Source of the DNA: Streptomyces longisporoflavus
GTDB taxonomy: Bacteria; Actinomycetota; Actinomycetes; Streptomycetales; Streptomycetaceae
DNA: 64,000 bases
Direction of reading: 5' to 3'
Assembly: GCF_014649775.1 (NCBI RefSeq)
Contig: NZ_BMTR01000005.1
Span: forward strand, 62,001-126,000
Shown: positions 30,490 through 39,492 of the stretch, one piece after another
Numbering within the stretch: position 1 is the first letter of the stretch
Layout: each line of letters starts with the position of its first letter
The notes under the pieces: model-generated
Databases searched by the model: none
What the model saw: the letters and a program-made list of their open reading frames with translations, nothing else
What the model was told of the DNA's origin: nothing
Program-made: the position numbers and the translations under genes

Positions 30490-31224
30490 TTACGTCCTTC
30501 GGGCGTGTAGCAGCAGGATCGACGAAGCGCTCGGCACCGCGCAGGCGAGCCGGTCCAGGGTGCGCAGCGGGCGCGGTACGCCGTGGAAGGGCGCACCGGC
30601 GACCCGTACGACCTCGAAGCCGGACGCGGCGACGAACTCGCGCAGCGCGCGGGCGGTGTAGAGCCGCAGGTGCCCGACGACCTCGCTGCCCGGACGGCCG
30701 TGGATGCCGCGCAGGCTGACCTCCGAGAAGACGGGCTGCACCCCCGCGAGCAGGAGCCCGCGGTTGTACCAGGCGGCGAGGTTGGGCGTGGACAGCATCA
30801 GGTGTCCGCCCGGCCTGAGCACTCTGCGCAGCTCGTCGAGCGCGCTGTCCGGGTCGACGAGATGCTCGATGACCTCGCTGAAAAGCACGGCGTCGGCGGC
30901 ACCGTCCGCGAACGGGAGCCCGCCGTCGGTGAGTTCGCCGCGCACGACGTACGGCAGCTGTGCGTGGGCCCGCTTGAGCGCGTCCTGGGACCAGTCGACG
31001 CCGACCACGCGGTGTCCCGCGAGGAGCGGCGCGGCGGTCGCCGCCGCGGTGCCGTCGCCGCAGCCGATGTCCAGGACGACGGAGGTGCGGGTGGTGGCGG
31101 GGCCGATGGCCTCGGCCAGCATCCGGGCCTGGCGGAGGCTGCGGGCGTCGCCGGACGCGACGGGGACGGAGGGGTCCTCGTAGAAGTCCCGCAGGTCGCG
31201 GGGCGCGGTACTGGTGCTCGTCAT
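30490..31224 (-). CDS. Class I SAM-dependent methyltransferase
   Basis: A 244-aa methyltransferase of the Methyltransf_11 type. VVLDIGCGDGTAAATAAPLL binds SAM, VVGVDWSQDAL holds the acidic loop end, and FSEVIEHLVDPDSALDELRR plus VLRPGGHLMLSTPN complete the fold. The C-terminal segment (HLRLYTARALREFVAASGFE) is usual for UbiE/COQ5-like sugar or lipid methylases. The substrate is not known. The ATG at 31224 overlaps the acyltransferase-like gene (ATGA). Confidence 0.88.
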   Translation of the reverse strand: MTSTSTAPRDLRDFYEDPSVPVASGDARSLRQARMLAEAIGPATTRTSVVLDIGCGDGTAAATAAPLLAGHRVVGVDWSQDALKRAHAQLPYVVRGELTDGGLPFADGAADAVLFSEVIEHLVDPDSALDELRRVLRPGGHLMLSTPNLAAWYNRGLLLAGVQPVFSEVSLRGIHGRPGSEVVGHLRLYTARALREFVAASGFEVVRVAGAPFHGVPRPLRTLDRLACAVPSASSILLLHARRT

Positions 31225-32714
31225 CGCTTCGTTCCCTCCTCCGTGTGCTCGGTGGCGTGGAGGTAGTGCTCGAAGAGGTCGCGCAGGTGGGCGCCGTCAC
31301 CGCTGCTGAGCAGGGACTTCGACCAGCGAAGGGCGACGTGCAGGCGCCCGGCGGTGGCCGCCGTGGTCACCGTCAGGCCGCGGGGCAGCCGGGCGGGCGC
31401 CGAGAACCAGACGGCGTGCGCGCGCCCGGCGTCGCCGAAGTCGAGGGGGTAGGGGACACGCCCGATGTTGCTGAGCAGCGTCGTGGACGTCCAGGGCGCG
31501 GCGGCCCTGCGCAGGCCGCGCGTGACGGCGGCTCTGAGCGTGACGGGCAGGACGGGCGAGGTCAGCAGGGCGGCGCTGCGGCCGAGTTGGGGGCGTGGGA
31601 GTGCCTTGAGGGTGCGGGTGCGTTCGGCGGTACGGCGCAGGAGCGTGCCGATGTCCTCGGGGCCCCAGTCTTCCGAGGTCAACTCGGCCGCGCTGAAGGG
31701 CACTTCCACGAGGCGGGTGCCGTTACCGATCGGCATGTCCATGCTGCGGGGGCGGTCGTCGACGGGCATGGTGATGCGAAACGGCTTGGGCCGCGCCCCG
31801 TGCTCCCTGTTCCAGTGCGCGATCATCAGCGCCGTCGCCACCATGAGCTGGTCGTTCACGGTGAACGGCGCACCCTTGGGACGCCGCGGGACGGCAAGCT
31901 CGGCGACGAGCATGCCGTTGCCGGGAGAGGGCTCGGGCGTGCCGCGCGAGACGCGGGCAGGCGGAGCCCAGCCACCGGGCGCGTCCCCGACGGGCTCCGC
32001 GCCGCTCTCGGCCGCGGAGGACGAAGGCGTACGCACAGGAGGCGCGGCGGGCGAGTTGTCCTGCCCGTCGTACAACTCGGCGGCGGTGGCGAGCACACGC
32101 AGACAGGCGGGCCCGTCGAGGGCGGTGTGGTTGATGGTGAGGAAGAGGACGCTGCCCTTGCCGGCCCCCGGAGCGTCGGGTTCGCCGGCCGGGCCGCTGT
32201 CCCCGCCCGGCCGGGTGCCGGCCGCACCGGCAGCCGGTACCGCCACGTCGCCGGAGACACGGCCCCGGTCGTCACTCCCGGCGGAGGCGGCCGTGCCGGG
32301 CACCTCCTCGGCCGCGATCACCTCCAGGCGGATCGGAGGGGACGACGACAAGGGCGGGGCCTCGGAGAGGGAGCGGGTGCGGGCCTTCTTGAGGGCGTCC
32401 CGCTCCGGGGGCGGGAACGTCACCACCTCCACGTCCGGCTCCGCCGTCAGCTCCCACTCGTAGCGGCGGCGGTACCAGGGCCCCCGCGCCTCCCGCATCA
32501 GGATGCGCGGGTGGCGGCGCAGGGCCTCGGCGAACGCGGCCTTCAGGCGGGCCGGGTCCGGGGTGCCGGGCAGGTGGACCTCGATGTGTACCGTCTCCGG
32601 CTCCTCCTCCTGGAGGCAGTGCCGGGCGACCTCGTCGACGACGGGGAACGGCACGCGCTCCGGGCGCCGTTCGGGTCCGTCCGCGTGACGTGCCGGCTGA
32701 TCGAGTGCGGTCAT
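31221..32714 (-). CDS. Condensation-domain/PapA-like acyltransferase homologue
   Basis: A 497-aa protein with the two-lobed condensation/acyltransferase fold. HIEVHLPGTPDPARLKAAFA is the opening beta-strand and helix. The catalytic motif HHxxxDG reads NHTALDG, keeping the essential second His and the Asp. FRITMPVDDRPRSMDMPIGN resembles the latch/DFGWG region. There are no adenylation or carrier domains and no NRPS genes nearby. Stand-alone proteins of this type (for example PapA proteins) acylate lipids or sugars, which fits an operon of glycan genes. A low-complexity insert (about 165-270, rich in Pro, Ala, Gly) interrupts the fold. The ATG at 32714 overlaps the upstream gene (ATGA). Confidence 0.78.
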   Translation of the reverse strand: MTALDQPARHADGPERRPERVPFPVVDEVARHCLQEEEPETVHIEVHLPGTPDPARLKAAFAEALRRHPRILMREARGPWYRRRYEWELTAEPDVEVVTFPPPERDALKKARTRSLSEAPPLSSSPPIRLEVIAAEEVPGTAASAGSDDRGRVSGDVAVPAAGAAGTRPGGDSGPAGEPDAPGAGKGSVLFLTINHTALDGPACLRVLATAAELYDGQDNSPAAPPVRTPSSSAAESGAEPVGDAPGGWAPPARVSRGTPEPSPGNGMLVAELAVPRRPKGAPFTVNDQLMVATALMIAHWNREHGARPKPFRITMPVDDRPRSMDMPIGNGTRLVEVPFSAAELTSEDWGPEDIGTLLRRTAERTRTLKALPRPQLGRSAALLTSPVLPVTLRAAVTRGLRRAAAPWTSTTLLSNIGRVPYPLDFGDAGRAHAVWFSAPARLPRGLTVTTAATAGRLHVALRWSKSLLSSGDGAHLRDLFEHYLHATEHTEEGTKR

Positions 32715-35700
32715 CGGTCGTTGTCCTCCCCGGGGGCGGACGGCGCCGCGGCTCCCGCGAGCCCCTCCGTCGTCCTTGTCCTGCGCCGCCTGAAGCGCGT
32801 GGTCCGCGCGGTTCGCGCGCCCGGCGGCGGAAGTTCCGGCTGGGCGGACGCGGGACCCCTGGCGGAGATGGTCGAACTCGCGGCCCGCTGTGCGCCACCC
32901 GCGTCCATACTGCCGCCACCTCCCGCCTCCGCGCCCGGCCCGCTCTCCCCGCGCTTCCGGCGGGGCAGCCGTGTCGTACCCGGGTCCGGGTCGGGCCCGA
33001 GCGGCAGCGTGCTGCCGGCCGGGGGCGGCGGCATCACCGGGGGAGCGGCGGGCGGCGGCTGGTGCGGGGGAGGCTCCCACGCGCCGGCCCCGCCACCGTC
33101 ACCGGTGCCACCCGCGTCGGAACGAGTGCCCGCGGCGGCGCCCCGCACACTCACCAGCGCCGCGAACAGCGCTATGAGAGCCAGGAGTTGGGCCGCGGGG
33201 CTGAAGGCGCCCGCGTCGGACGTGGTCGGTTCACCGGCGTTCACCGCGGCCACGATCCCCGCCGCCGCCATCGCCGCGAAGGCGAGCGGGACGAGCAGCG
33301 CGTGCCGGCGCCACGCGAGCAGCGCGAGCACGGGCACAAGGAGTGCGAACCAGCCCGCGATCACCACGCCCACCAGCGTCAGCACCACCGTGCCCGGGAT
33401 CAGACCCGGCGCGGGCGGCGCCACATCAGGCCCGTCCGGGTTCGGCTCGCGGCGCCGGATCAGGACCAGGGCGATCAGGGCGATGATGCCCGCGGCGCCG
33501 CCGATCAGGCCGATCTCGTAGATCCGCGACGGCTCGTACGACAGCTTGACCGTGCCGCCCTCGCCGCCGGGGACCAGGAATCCCTGCTGCCAGCCGTCGA
33601 GCCGTACGGACGACAGCTCCTTGCCGTTCAGCGTGGCCTTCCAGCCGTCGTTGACGTTCTCGTACGTCGTGAGGTACGAGGCCGCGCCCGCGCCCACCGC
33701 CAACTCGCGCCGGTCGCCCAGCCAGTCCTTGACGTTCAGGGAGCGCGACTCCTCGTCGACCGCCCCCGGCGTCCCCTGCGTCAGCGAGACGTCCATGAGG
33801 GAGAGCGGGCCCGCGTCACCGGCCTCGACGGTGTGCTCGCCGGAGCCGAGCGACATCGTCGTGTTCTCCGAGCCCCGCGAGCACAGCGTCACCTCGACGG
33901 GCCGCCGCTCGACCAGATCCCGTACGGAACCCTTCGCGCTCGTCGCGTGCAGCTTGCCGTCAACGGCGAGATCCGGGCCCTCTCCGCAGGCGAGCTCGAA
34001 CTTCTCCGAGACCGGCGGCTGCTCCGTGCGGAACTTGTCAAGGGCCGGGACGTAGACCTCGGTGAGACCCACCGGCAGCTGCAACTGGGCGTCGGCCACC
34101 GGGTTGTGGACCGTCAGCGGCGCGGTCTGCGTGACGGTGATCGTCAGCTCGTCCGTGGTGATCGGCGCGAACCGCGCGTTGCCGTTCTCGTCGACCCCGG
34201 CGACCGCCGCGCCGTCCGGCGAACTGATCTCGATCTTCTCGGGGCGTGTCGAGAGCCCGCCCGCCGCGGGCAGGACGATCTCGTCGATCTCCTGCTTGCC
34301 CTGCCACTTCAGATGGACCACCGGACTGTCGCCGGCGATCCACGCCGTCGTCAGATCGCCGTCCGTGAGATTGCGCGGGGACAGACCGCCGCCGAGCTTC
34401 GACGTGGAGTCGGCGCTCGCGATGATCTGGTCCTTCTGCTCCGGAGCCACCTTGTAGAGCAGCTCGTCGAGCTCGGGCCCCGGCACGGCGAGCGCGCTCG
34501 CGCTCACCTCGTACTCGCCCTCGGCCGGTGTCGTGAAGCGGCGGTGCAGACCCGACTCGGCGTTCACCGCGTTCAGCGCGCCCGGGTCGGACGAACGGTG
34601 CATCGAGTACGTCGTCGCCTCGGCGCCCGCCGCCGCGTCGCGGCCCGCGCCGGACCCGGTGTCCTTCGGCAGCTGGAGCAGCTTCGTCACACGCACACCC
34701 GGCACGGTGATCTCCGAGAACCCGGCGCCCGTCAGACCCTCCCTGCCGATCTGCGCGTCGACGATGGTGACCTTCAGCCAGCTCGACTCACCCGCGGGCG
34801 CCTTGATGCGCTGCCGCATGCCGTTGGGCTGGAGGAAGCTCGTACGGCTGCCCTGCTCCGTCTCCACCCGCACCCGGGTGGGCGCGGCCCGCACGCCCTC
34901 CTGCGGCAGCGGGATGACCCTGATCGAGGACGGGATCGACTCCTTCGACCTGAACTCCGCCTTGATCCAGGCGCCCTTCGGCTTGCCGGGACTGCCCTCG
35001 GCCCATGCCGTGGCCGGGTTGCCGTCGAAGGCGTTCACCGGGTCGTACTGCGGCAGATGGAAGAGCCAGTTGCCGTAGCTCGACGCCGTCACGGACTTCG
35101 CGCCGCGCAGCACCGCCGTCGTCTGGTGCTCGATCCCCTCGGTGGGCAGGATCTGGTGCGGCTTCTTGCCCGGATCCTGGAGGGCGCCGCTCGCGTTGTG
35201 TTCGCCCGCTGTGTATGTGTACGAGGTGTTGGAGCTGACCAGGCCGAAGCGCGTGTCGGCGCGGCGCAGGCCGTCACCGACCGCCTGGAGCGCGGGAGTG
35301 CCGACGCCCGGGTGGTTGTCGCCCGTCAGGACGGAGGGACGGTCCCGCATCGAGGGGTCCGCGGACAGCTGGAGCAGCGCCTCGGGGCCGCCGCTCACCA
35401 CGGCCGTGTTCGAGACCGGCTTGATCCCGGCCTGCCCCGGCCGCTCGGCGCCCGACTTCGGGGCGTAGATCTCCACCGCGCGCTCGCGCGGGTAGAGGCC
35501 CTCGACCTGGAGGGGCGTGTCGTTGGGGATGATCCCGCCGGTCTCGGTCGGACCGAAGCCGGTGACACGGTCGAAGCCCGACTCCTCCAGGGTCCGCTTC
35601 ACGGTCGAGGTCGGCACGTTGCCGATCTGGTCGGGGTCGAGGTCGTTGCGTACGACGACGTAGTACAGGCCCGCGCGCGTCAGGTAGTCCTGGAGGCCGG

Positions 35701-37264
35701 GGACCGCGCCGCCCGTCGCGAGCGCCTGCTCCACGGCGTCCATCGCCCGCCGGTTGCCGGGCGTGCCGAACGGTACGTAGTCCCGCTGCGCCCAGCGCGA
35801 GTCGGCGAGCACGTCGAGGGGCTGGTCGATGGGCGAGCCCCAGGTGTAGATGCCGTGCGCGGTGGCGGGCACCACGAGCGCGCGGGAGTCGGGGGAGTAC
35901 TTCTCCAGCCAGTCGGCCGTCGCCTGCCAGTACGTCGGCAGCTTCTTGAACGAGCCGGGCTGCAGGATCGAGCCGTTCAGATAGGGGAAGGCGAGGCCGG
36001 GCAGCACGAGCAGGGCGGCGATCAGCGGGGCGTAGCGCCGTCCGCGCACCGGGCGCGCCCCGCGCGACTGCGCGGCCACGCCCACCAGGTGCATCAGACC
36101 GAAGACCAGGGCGAGCGCGAGGCCCGTCTGGAACTTGTAGATGTTGCGGAAGGGGACGAGCCCGCCGTTCAGCCACGACTGCACGGTGTCGTGGAAGGGA
36201 GCGCCGAACGCGCCGCCGTAACCGGCGAGCGTGACGAGGGCGACCGAGAGCACGGTCAGGACGAGCCAGCGCCGCTCGGGCACGTCGCGCCGCGCGAGCC
36301 CGGCGAGACCCAGGGCGGCGGCGAACGCCGAGCAGACCACGACGATCCCGGCCGTCGCGACCGTCCACCCCGCGGGCAGCCACGCCTCGCCGAAGTTGAG
36401 GTACGCGACCCAGTTGCCGGCGCCGCGCAGTGCCTCCGTGGCCGACATCGTGCCGGTCGTGGTGGCCGAGGTCTCCACGTACGGGAGGAAGTTCTCGCCG
36501 TAGATGCCGAGCATCAACAACGGCACCACCCACCAGGCGGTGGCGAGGATGACGCCGGGCACCCACCAGAGGATCAGCTTCCGCTTGCGCGGTCCGTTCG
36601 GTCTGGAAAGGAGATACAGGCCCACCGGCAGCAGGGACGCCAGCGTCGCCGCCGCGTTCACGCCGCCCATGAAGGGGATGAAGAGCGCCGAGCGCAGGGC
36701 GGCCGAGCGCGCGCTGACGCGGTCGTTCGTCAGCGGGAGCAGCACCCACGGCAGCAGGGCGCCGGGCAGCGCCGCGGCCGACGTCGACCCGACGACCACC
36801 GTGAACGTCGGCCACAGGGCGTACACCACCGCGCCGAGCAGGCGGCTCGAACCGCTGCCGATCCGCATCCGCTCGGCGAGCCGCAGCACGCCCCAGAACG
36901 CGGTGGCCACGATCAGCGAGAGCCAGAGCCGCTCCGCGAGCCACACCGGGAGCTGGACGAGGTCCGCCAGACCGTAGAACGGCAGCATCGGCCACGCATA
37001 GCCGACGTACTGGTCCTGGATGCCGCCGAAGCCGCCCCGGTCATGCCAGAGCTGGCCCAGGTCGGAGAGGAACTGCCAGGGGTCGACGGCGACCCCCAGC
37101 TTGGTGTCGAAGGTCATCCGCCCCGGCTGCACGACCAGGAAGAGGACGAAGACCACGGCCCAGAACCCGAACAGCCAGCGCTTGGAGCGCGGCCCCCGTC
37201 CGGGTTCGGGGGCGTCAGCCGTGGGCCGGACAGACGCCGGGGGTGGGGCCTGCACCGTGGTCAT
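32711..37264 (-). CDS. AftD-like alpha-(1->3)-arabinofuranosyltransferase homologue
   Basis: A 1517-aa membrane glycosyltransferase of the GT-C fold. The N-terminal part (about 25-480) has a dozen hydrophobic segments, with the catalytic-type acidic loop after the first one (PGRMTFDTKLGVAVDPWQFL). Extracytoplasmic domains follow: a discoidin/F5-8C-like region about 725-850 (DPVNAFDGNPATAWAEGSPG), and a second about 945-1080 (NLTDGDLTTAWIAGDSP). At the C-terminus membrane segments lie around 1255-1430 with a disordered Pro/Arg tail. In mycobacteria AftD arabinosylates arabinogalactan and lipoarabinomannan using decaprenyl-phospho-arabinose. Streptomyces lacks the mycolate wall, so the acceptor is probably another surface glycan. 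ATGA overlap with the upstream methyltransferase. Confidence 0.88.
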   Translation of the reverse strand: MTTVQAPPPASVRPTADAPEPGRGPRSKRWLFGFWAVVFVLFLVVQPGRMTFDTKLGVAVDPWQFLSDLGQLWHDRGGFGGIQDQYVGYAWPMLPFYGLADLVQLPVWLAERLWLSLIVATAFWGVLRLAERMRIGSGSSRLLGAVVYALWPTFTVVVGSTSAAALPGALLPWVLLPLTNDRVSARSAALRSALFIPFMGGVNAAATLASLLPVGLYLLSRPNGPRKRKLILWWVPGVILATAWWVVPLLMLGIYGENFLPYVETSATTTGTMSATEALRGAGNWVAYLNFGEAWLPAGWTVATAGIVVVCSAFAAALGLAGLARRDVPERRWLVLTVLSVALVTLAGYGGAFGAPFHDTVQSWLNGGLVPFRNIYKFQTGLALALVFGLMHLVGVAAQSRGARPVRGRRYAPLIAALLVLPGLAFPYLNGSILQPGSFKKLPTYWQATADWLEKYSPDSRALVVPATAHGIYTWGSPIDQPLDVLADSRWAQRDYVPFGTPGNRRAMDAVEQALATGGAVPGLQDYLTRAGLYYVVVRNDLDPDQIGNVPTSTVKRTLEESGFDRVTGFGPTETGGIIPNDTPLQVEGLYPRERAVEIYAPKSGAERPGQAGIKPVSNTAVVSGGPEALLQLSADPSMRDRPSVLTGDNHPGVGTPALQAVGDGLRRADTRFGLVSSNTSYTYTAGEHNASGALQDPGKKPHQILPTEGIEHQTTAVLRGAKSVTASSYGNWLFHLPQYDPVNAFDGNPATAWAEGSPGKPKGAWIKAEFRSKESIPSSIRVIPLPQEGVRAAPTRVRVETEQGSRTSFLQPNGMRQRIKAPAGESSWLKVTIVDAQIGREGLTGAGFSEITVPGVRVTKLLQLPKDTGSGAGRDAAAGAEATTYSMHRSSDPGALNAVNAESGLHRRFTTPAEGEYEVSASALAVPGPELDELLYKVAPEQKDQIIASADSTSKLGGGLSPRNLTDGDLTTAWIAGDSPVVHLKWQGKQEIDEIVLPAAGGLSTRPEKIEISSPDGAAVAGVDENGNARFAPITTDELTITVTQTAPLTVHNPVADAQLQLPVGLTEVYVPALDKFRTEQPPVSEKFELACGEGPDLAVDGKLHATSAKGSVRDLVERRPVEVTLCSRGSENTTMSLGSGEHTVEAGDAGPLSLMDVSLTQGTPGAVDEESRSLNVKDWLGDRRELAVGAGAASYLTTYENVNDGWKATLNGKELSSVRLDGWQQGFLVPGGEGGTVKLSYEPSRIYEIGLIGGAAGIIALIALVLIRRREPNPDGPDVAPPAPGLIPGTVVLTLVGVVIAGWFALLVPVLALLAWRRHALLVPLAFAAMAAAGIVAAVNAGEPTTSDAGAFSPAAQLLALIALFAALVSVRGAAAGTRSDAGGTGDGGGAGAWEPPPHQPPPAAPPVMPPPPAGSTLPLGPDPDPGTTRLPRRKRGESGPGAEAGGGGSMDAGGAQRAASSTISARGPASAQPELPPPGARTARTTRFRRRRTRTTEGLAGAAAPSAPGEDNDR

Positions 37265-37980
37265 GGACACCGCCTGAGGATGAGGAGGAGATTCCAGGTG
37301 GCGAACTCGCGTACACCCGGCACTTTGGTGATGGCACCGGCCAGGAAGGGCCAGTAGCGGGACCGTGCGGACACGACGGACACGTCGCCCCTCGCCCGCA
37401 CCTGGCGCAGGGTCGGGCCGACGTGGTGGGCGAAGAGGTTCTCGCCGAGCGTGTGTTTGGCTGCCTTGCCGGTACGCCGTTCGTAGCGGGCCCGCGCGCG
37501 GGCGCCGCCCAGGTAGTGCCAGGGCGCCCACTCGTGGCCGCCCCACGGCGAGTACCAGTTGGTGAAGGAGACGTAGATCAGACCGCCGGGCCTGGTCACC
37601 CGCACCATCTCGCTGAGGAACGTCTGCGGATCGTCGACGTGCTCCAGGACGTTGGAGGAGAAGGTGACGTCGGCCGCGCCGTCCGCCAGGGGGAGCAGAT
37701 AGCCGTCGGCGACGACGGCGCCCTCCGGCGGCTTGGCGCCCAGCTCGGCCAGGTCGGGCTCGAAGAGGAAACTCTGCGCGCCGCGCCGCCGGAACTCCTC
37801 GGTGAAGTAGCCCCCGCCGCCGCCGACATCGACGACGACCTGGCCCTTGACCGGTCCGTAGGCCTCGACCTGGTCGGCGGCGTCACGTGCGAGCAGGGTG
37901 TAACACCGCTCGGGCTCCTGCTGCTCGCGCATGAAGGCCCGGAAGAGGGTGACGGAACGGCGCAGGGACGGGTCCTTCAC
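37261..37980 (-). CDS. SAM-dependent methyltransferase
   Basis: A 239-aa class I methyltransferase: VVVDVGGGGGYFTEEFRRRG (SAM loop), SFLFEPDLAELG, VTFSSNVLEHVDDPQTFLSE, and VTRPGGLIYVSFTNWYSPWG. The NWYSPWGGHE segment recurs in methyltransferases of cell-surface polysaccharide loci. The GTG at 37980 is chosen because it overlaps the glycosyltransferase stop by four bases (GTGA); longer frames to 38202 only read the other gene's Asp/Pro repeat tail. The substrate is probably a sugar or lipid-linked sugar. Confidence 0.87.
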   Translation of the reverse strand: MKDPSLRRSVTLFRAFMREQQEPERCYTLLARDAADQVEAYGPVKGQVVVDVGGGGGYFTEEFRRRGAQSFLFEPDLAELGAKPPEGAVVADGYLLPLADGAADVTFSSNVLEHVDDPQTFLSEMVRVTRPGGLIYVSFTNWYSPWGGHEWAPWHYLGGARARARYERRTGKAAKHTLGENLFAHHVGPTLRQVRARGDVSVVSARSRYWPFLAGAITKVPGVREFATWNLLLILRRCP

Positions 37981-39212
37981 ACGGACCCCTGGGATGCCCC
38001 GGGCGTGGACGGGTGCGCGGACCGGCTCGTCGTCCGGTGCGTTGTCTGGTTCGTCGTCTGGTGCGTCTGGTGCGCGGCGACCGCCTCGGCGGCCACCGCC
38101 TGGAACTCGCGCACGGTATTGGCCCACCGGTAGCCGGTGGCCCGTTCGCTCGCCGCCTTGCCGAAGGTCTCCCTGCGTTCCGCGCTCAGCGCCAGAGTGC
38201 ACCAGGCGGCGGCGAAGGAACTCTCGCCGCGGGCGAGCAGCCCCGTCACGCCGTCCTCGATGGAGTCACGTACGCCCGGTACGTCGAAGCCGATGGCAGG
38301 CGTCGAACGGGTCGCCGCCTCGGTGATCACCAGGCCCCAGCCCTCCACGGCCGAGGGATGGAGCAGCATCCAGGCCTCGCAGAGCAGCCGGTGCTTCTCC
38401 GCCTCGGAGACATGGCCCCTGAACTCCACGCCGGGACCGGCGAGTTGTTGCAGCCGCCCCAGTTCGGGGCCGTCGCCCACGATCACCAGACGTCCTCCGG
38501 TGACGGGTCTGACGCGCTCCCAGAGGCGCAGGAGCAGGTCGATGCGCTTGTACTCGACGAGCCGTCCCATCGCGAGGAACAGCGGCTCGTCGGAGCGGGG
38601 GTGCAGTGTGCCCGGCTCCTCGACCCCGTTGTGGACTATCCGTATTCGCTCGCGCTCGACGCCTATCGCGCGCAGCGCGGTGGCCGTGGACGGAGATACG
38701 GCCACCAGGAGATTGCCGCGCTGGGCGCCGGAGAGCGACCAGTGTTCGAGTCTTCGGCCGAGCCGGGCGGCGGGGGCGAGCGCGCCCTGGAAGCGCATCC
38801 CCCACAGATCGGTGTGGACGTGGTTGACCAGGCACAGCGTGGGCCCGCGGTGCCACAGCGGCGCCAGGTAGGGCATGCCGTTGCAGACTTCGACCAGCAG
38901 GTCGCAGTCGCCGACCTGCCGGGTGAAGGCGGAACGCGAGCGCAGATAGTGGCCGAGGTCGCCGCCCGCCGAGACGACGCGGTAGTCGCGGAAGGCCGCA
39001 GGGCCCCCGCACAGCAGGGTGACCTCGTGGCCCAGCTTGCTCAGGCCGTCGGCCAGCCGGTCGACGAGCAGTTCGGATCCGCCCGCGGCGGGGTTCGCGA
39101 GATCGCGGCGGGCCAGGAAAACGATTCGGCCCGGCTGCGGGGGAAGTGCCGGAAGCCGTTGCGCGACCCGCGGGGTGGCGGCGCGCAGCGGAGAAGGCAC
39201 GTGCTGGGGCAT
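37977..39212 (-). CDS. GT4-family glycosyltransferase
   Basis: A 411-aa GT-B glycosyltransferase. RIVFLARRDLANPAAGGSEL is the acceptor-side N-terminus. LAMGRLVEYKRIDLLLRLWE (nucleotide-sugar site), VIVGDGPELGRL, and HPSAVEGWGLVITEAATRST with the conserved Glu of the E-x7-E motif are present. It should act on the cytoplasmic face with a nucleotide sugar to extend a lipid-linked glycan. The last 40 residues are repeats of THQTTNQTTHRTT type. It is the first gene of the tightly coupled block and is preceded by a 280-bp gap from DUF3068. Confidence 0.88.
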   Translation of the reverse strand: MPQHVPSPLRAATPRVAQRLPALPPQPGRIVFLARRDLANPAAGGSELLVDRLADGLSKLGHEVTLLCGGPAAFRDYRVVSAGGDLGHYLRSRSAFTRQVGDCDLLVEVCNGMPYLAPLWHRGPTLCLVNHVHTDLWGMRFQGALAPAARLGRRLEHWSLSGAQRGNLLVAVSPSTATALRAIGVERERIRIVHNGVEEPGTLHPRSDEPLFLAMGRLVEYKRIDLLLRLWERVRPVTGGRLVIVGDGPELGRLQQLAGPGVEFRGHVSEAEKHRLLCEAWMLLHPSAVEGWGLVITEAATRSTPAIGFDVPGVRDSIEDGVTGLLARGESSFAAAWCTLALSAERRETFGKAASERATGYRWANTVREFQAVAAEAVAAHQTHQTTNQTTHRTTSRSAHPSTPGASQGSV

Positions 39213-39289
39213 GCGTGCTCCAACTCGTCAGGGTGCGGAACCGTGAGGCGCTTATGGGGGGTTGCACCGTTCGGGGGTCGCTTGCGGAC

Positions 39290-39415
39290 GTGCTGTGCTC
39301 GGACTGTGCGGGGGCGTGCTCTACGCGTACGTGCTGTACGCGTATGTGCCGTGCGGGGGCGTGCCGTGCTCGGACTGTGCCGGGGTGGTGCGGGGACTGT
39401 GCTCGGGGTGGGGTC
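39290..39415. repeat. Imperfect direct repeats upstream of the glycosyltransferase
   Basis: GTGCTCGGACTGTGC occurs at 39295-39309 and 39366-39380, with a GCGGGGGCGTGC repeat beside each and TACGCGTA-rich sequence between. The wider gap 39213-39492 has no gene. It should contain the glycosyltransferase promoter, but no good -10/-35 pair was found. Confidence 0.55.
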
Positions 39416-39492
39416 GTTAGTTTTCGCCGCAGTCTTCGACGCGGCTACTCACCGAAGTGACAAGTTCTGGGCTTTCAACGGCTGACGTCTCA

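Noticed and set aside
31221..32714. Nonribosomal peptide biosynthetic cluster suggested by a condensation domain
   Set aside because: No adenylation or carrier domains in the neighbourhood; the partners are glycan and methylation genes.
32690..37357. Long plus-strand open frame opposite the AftD-like gene
   Set aside because: High-GC codon use leaves opposite strands open. The frame is Arg/Pro/His-rich without domains, while the minus strand has GT-C and discoidin motifs.
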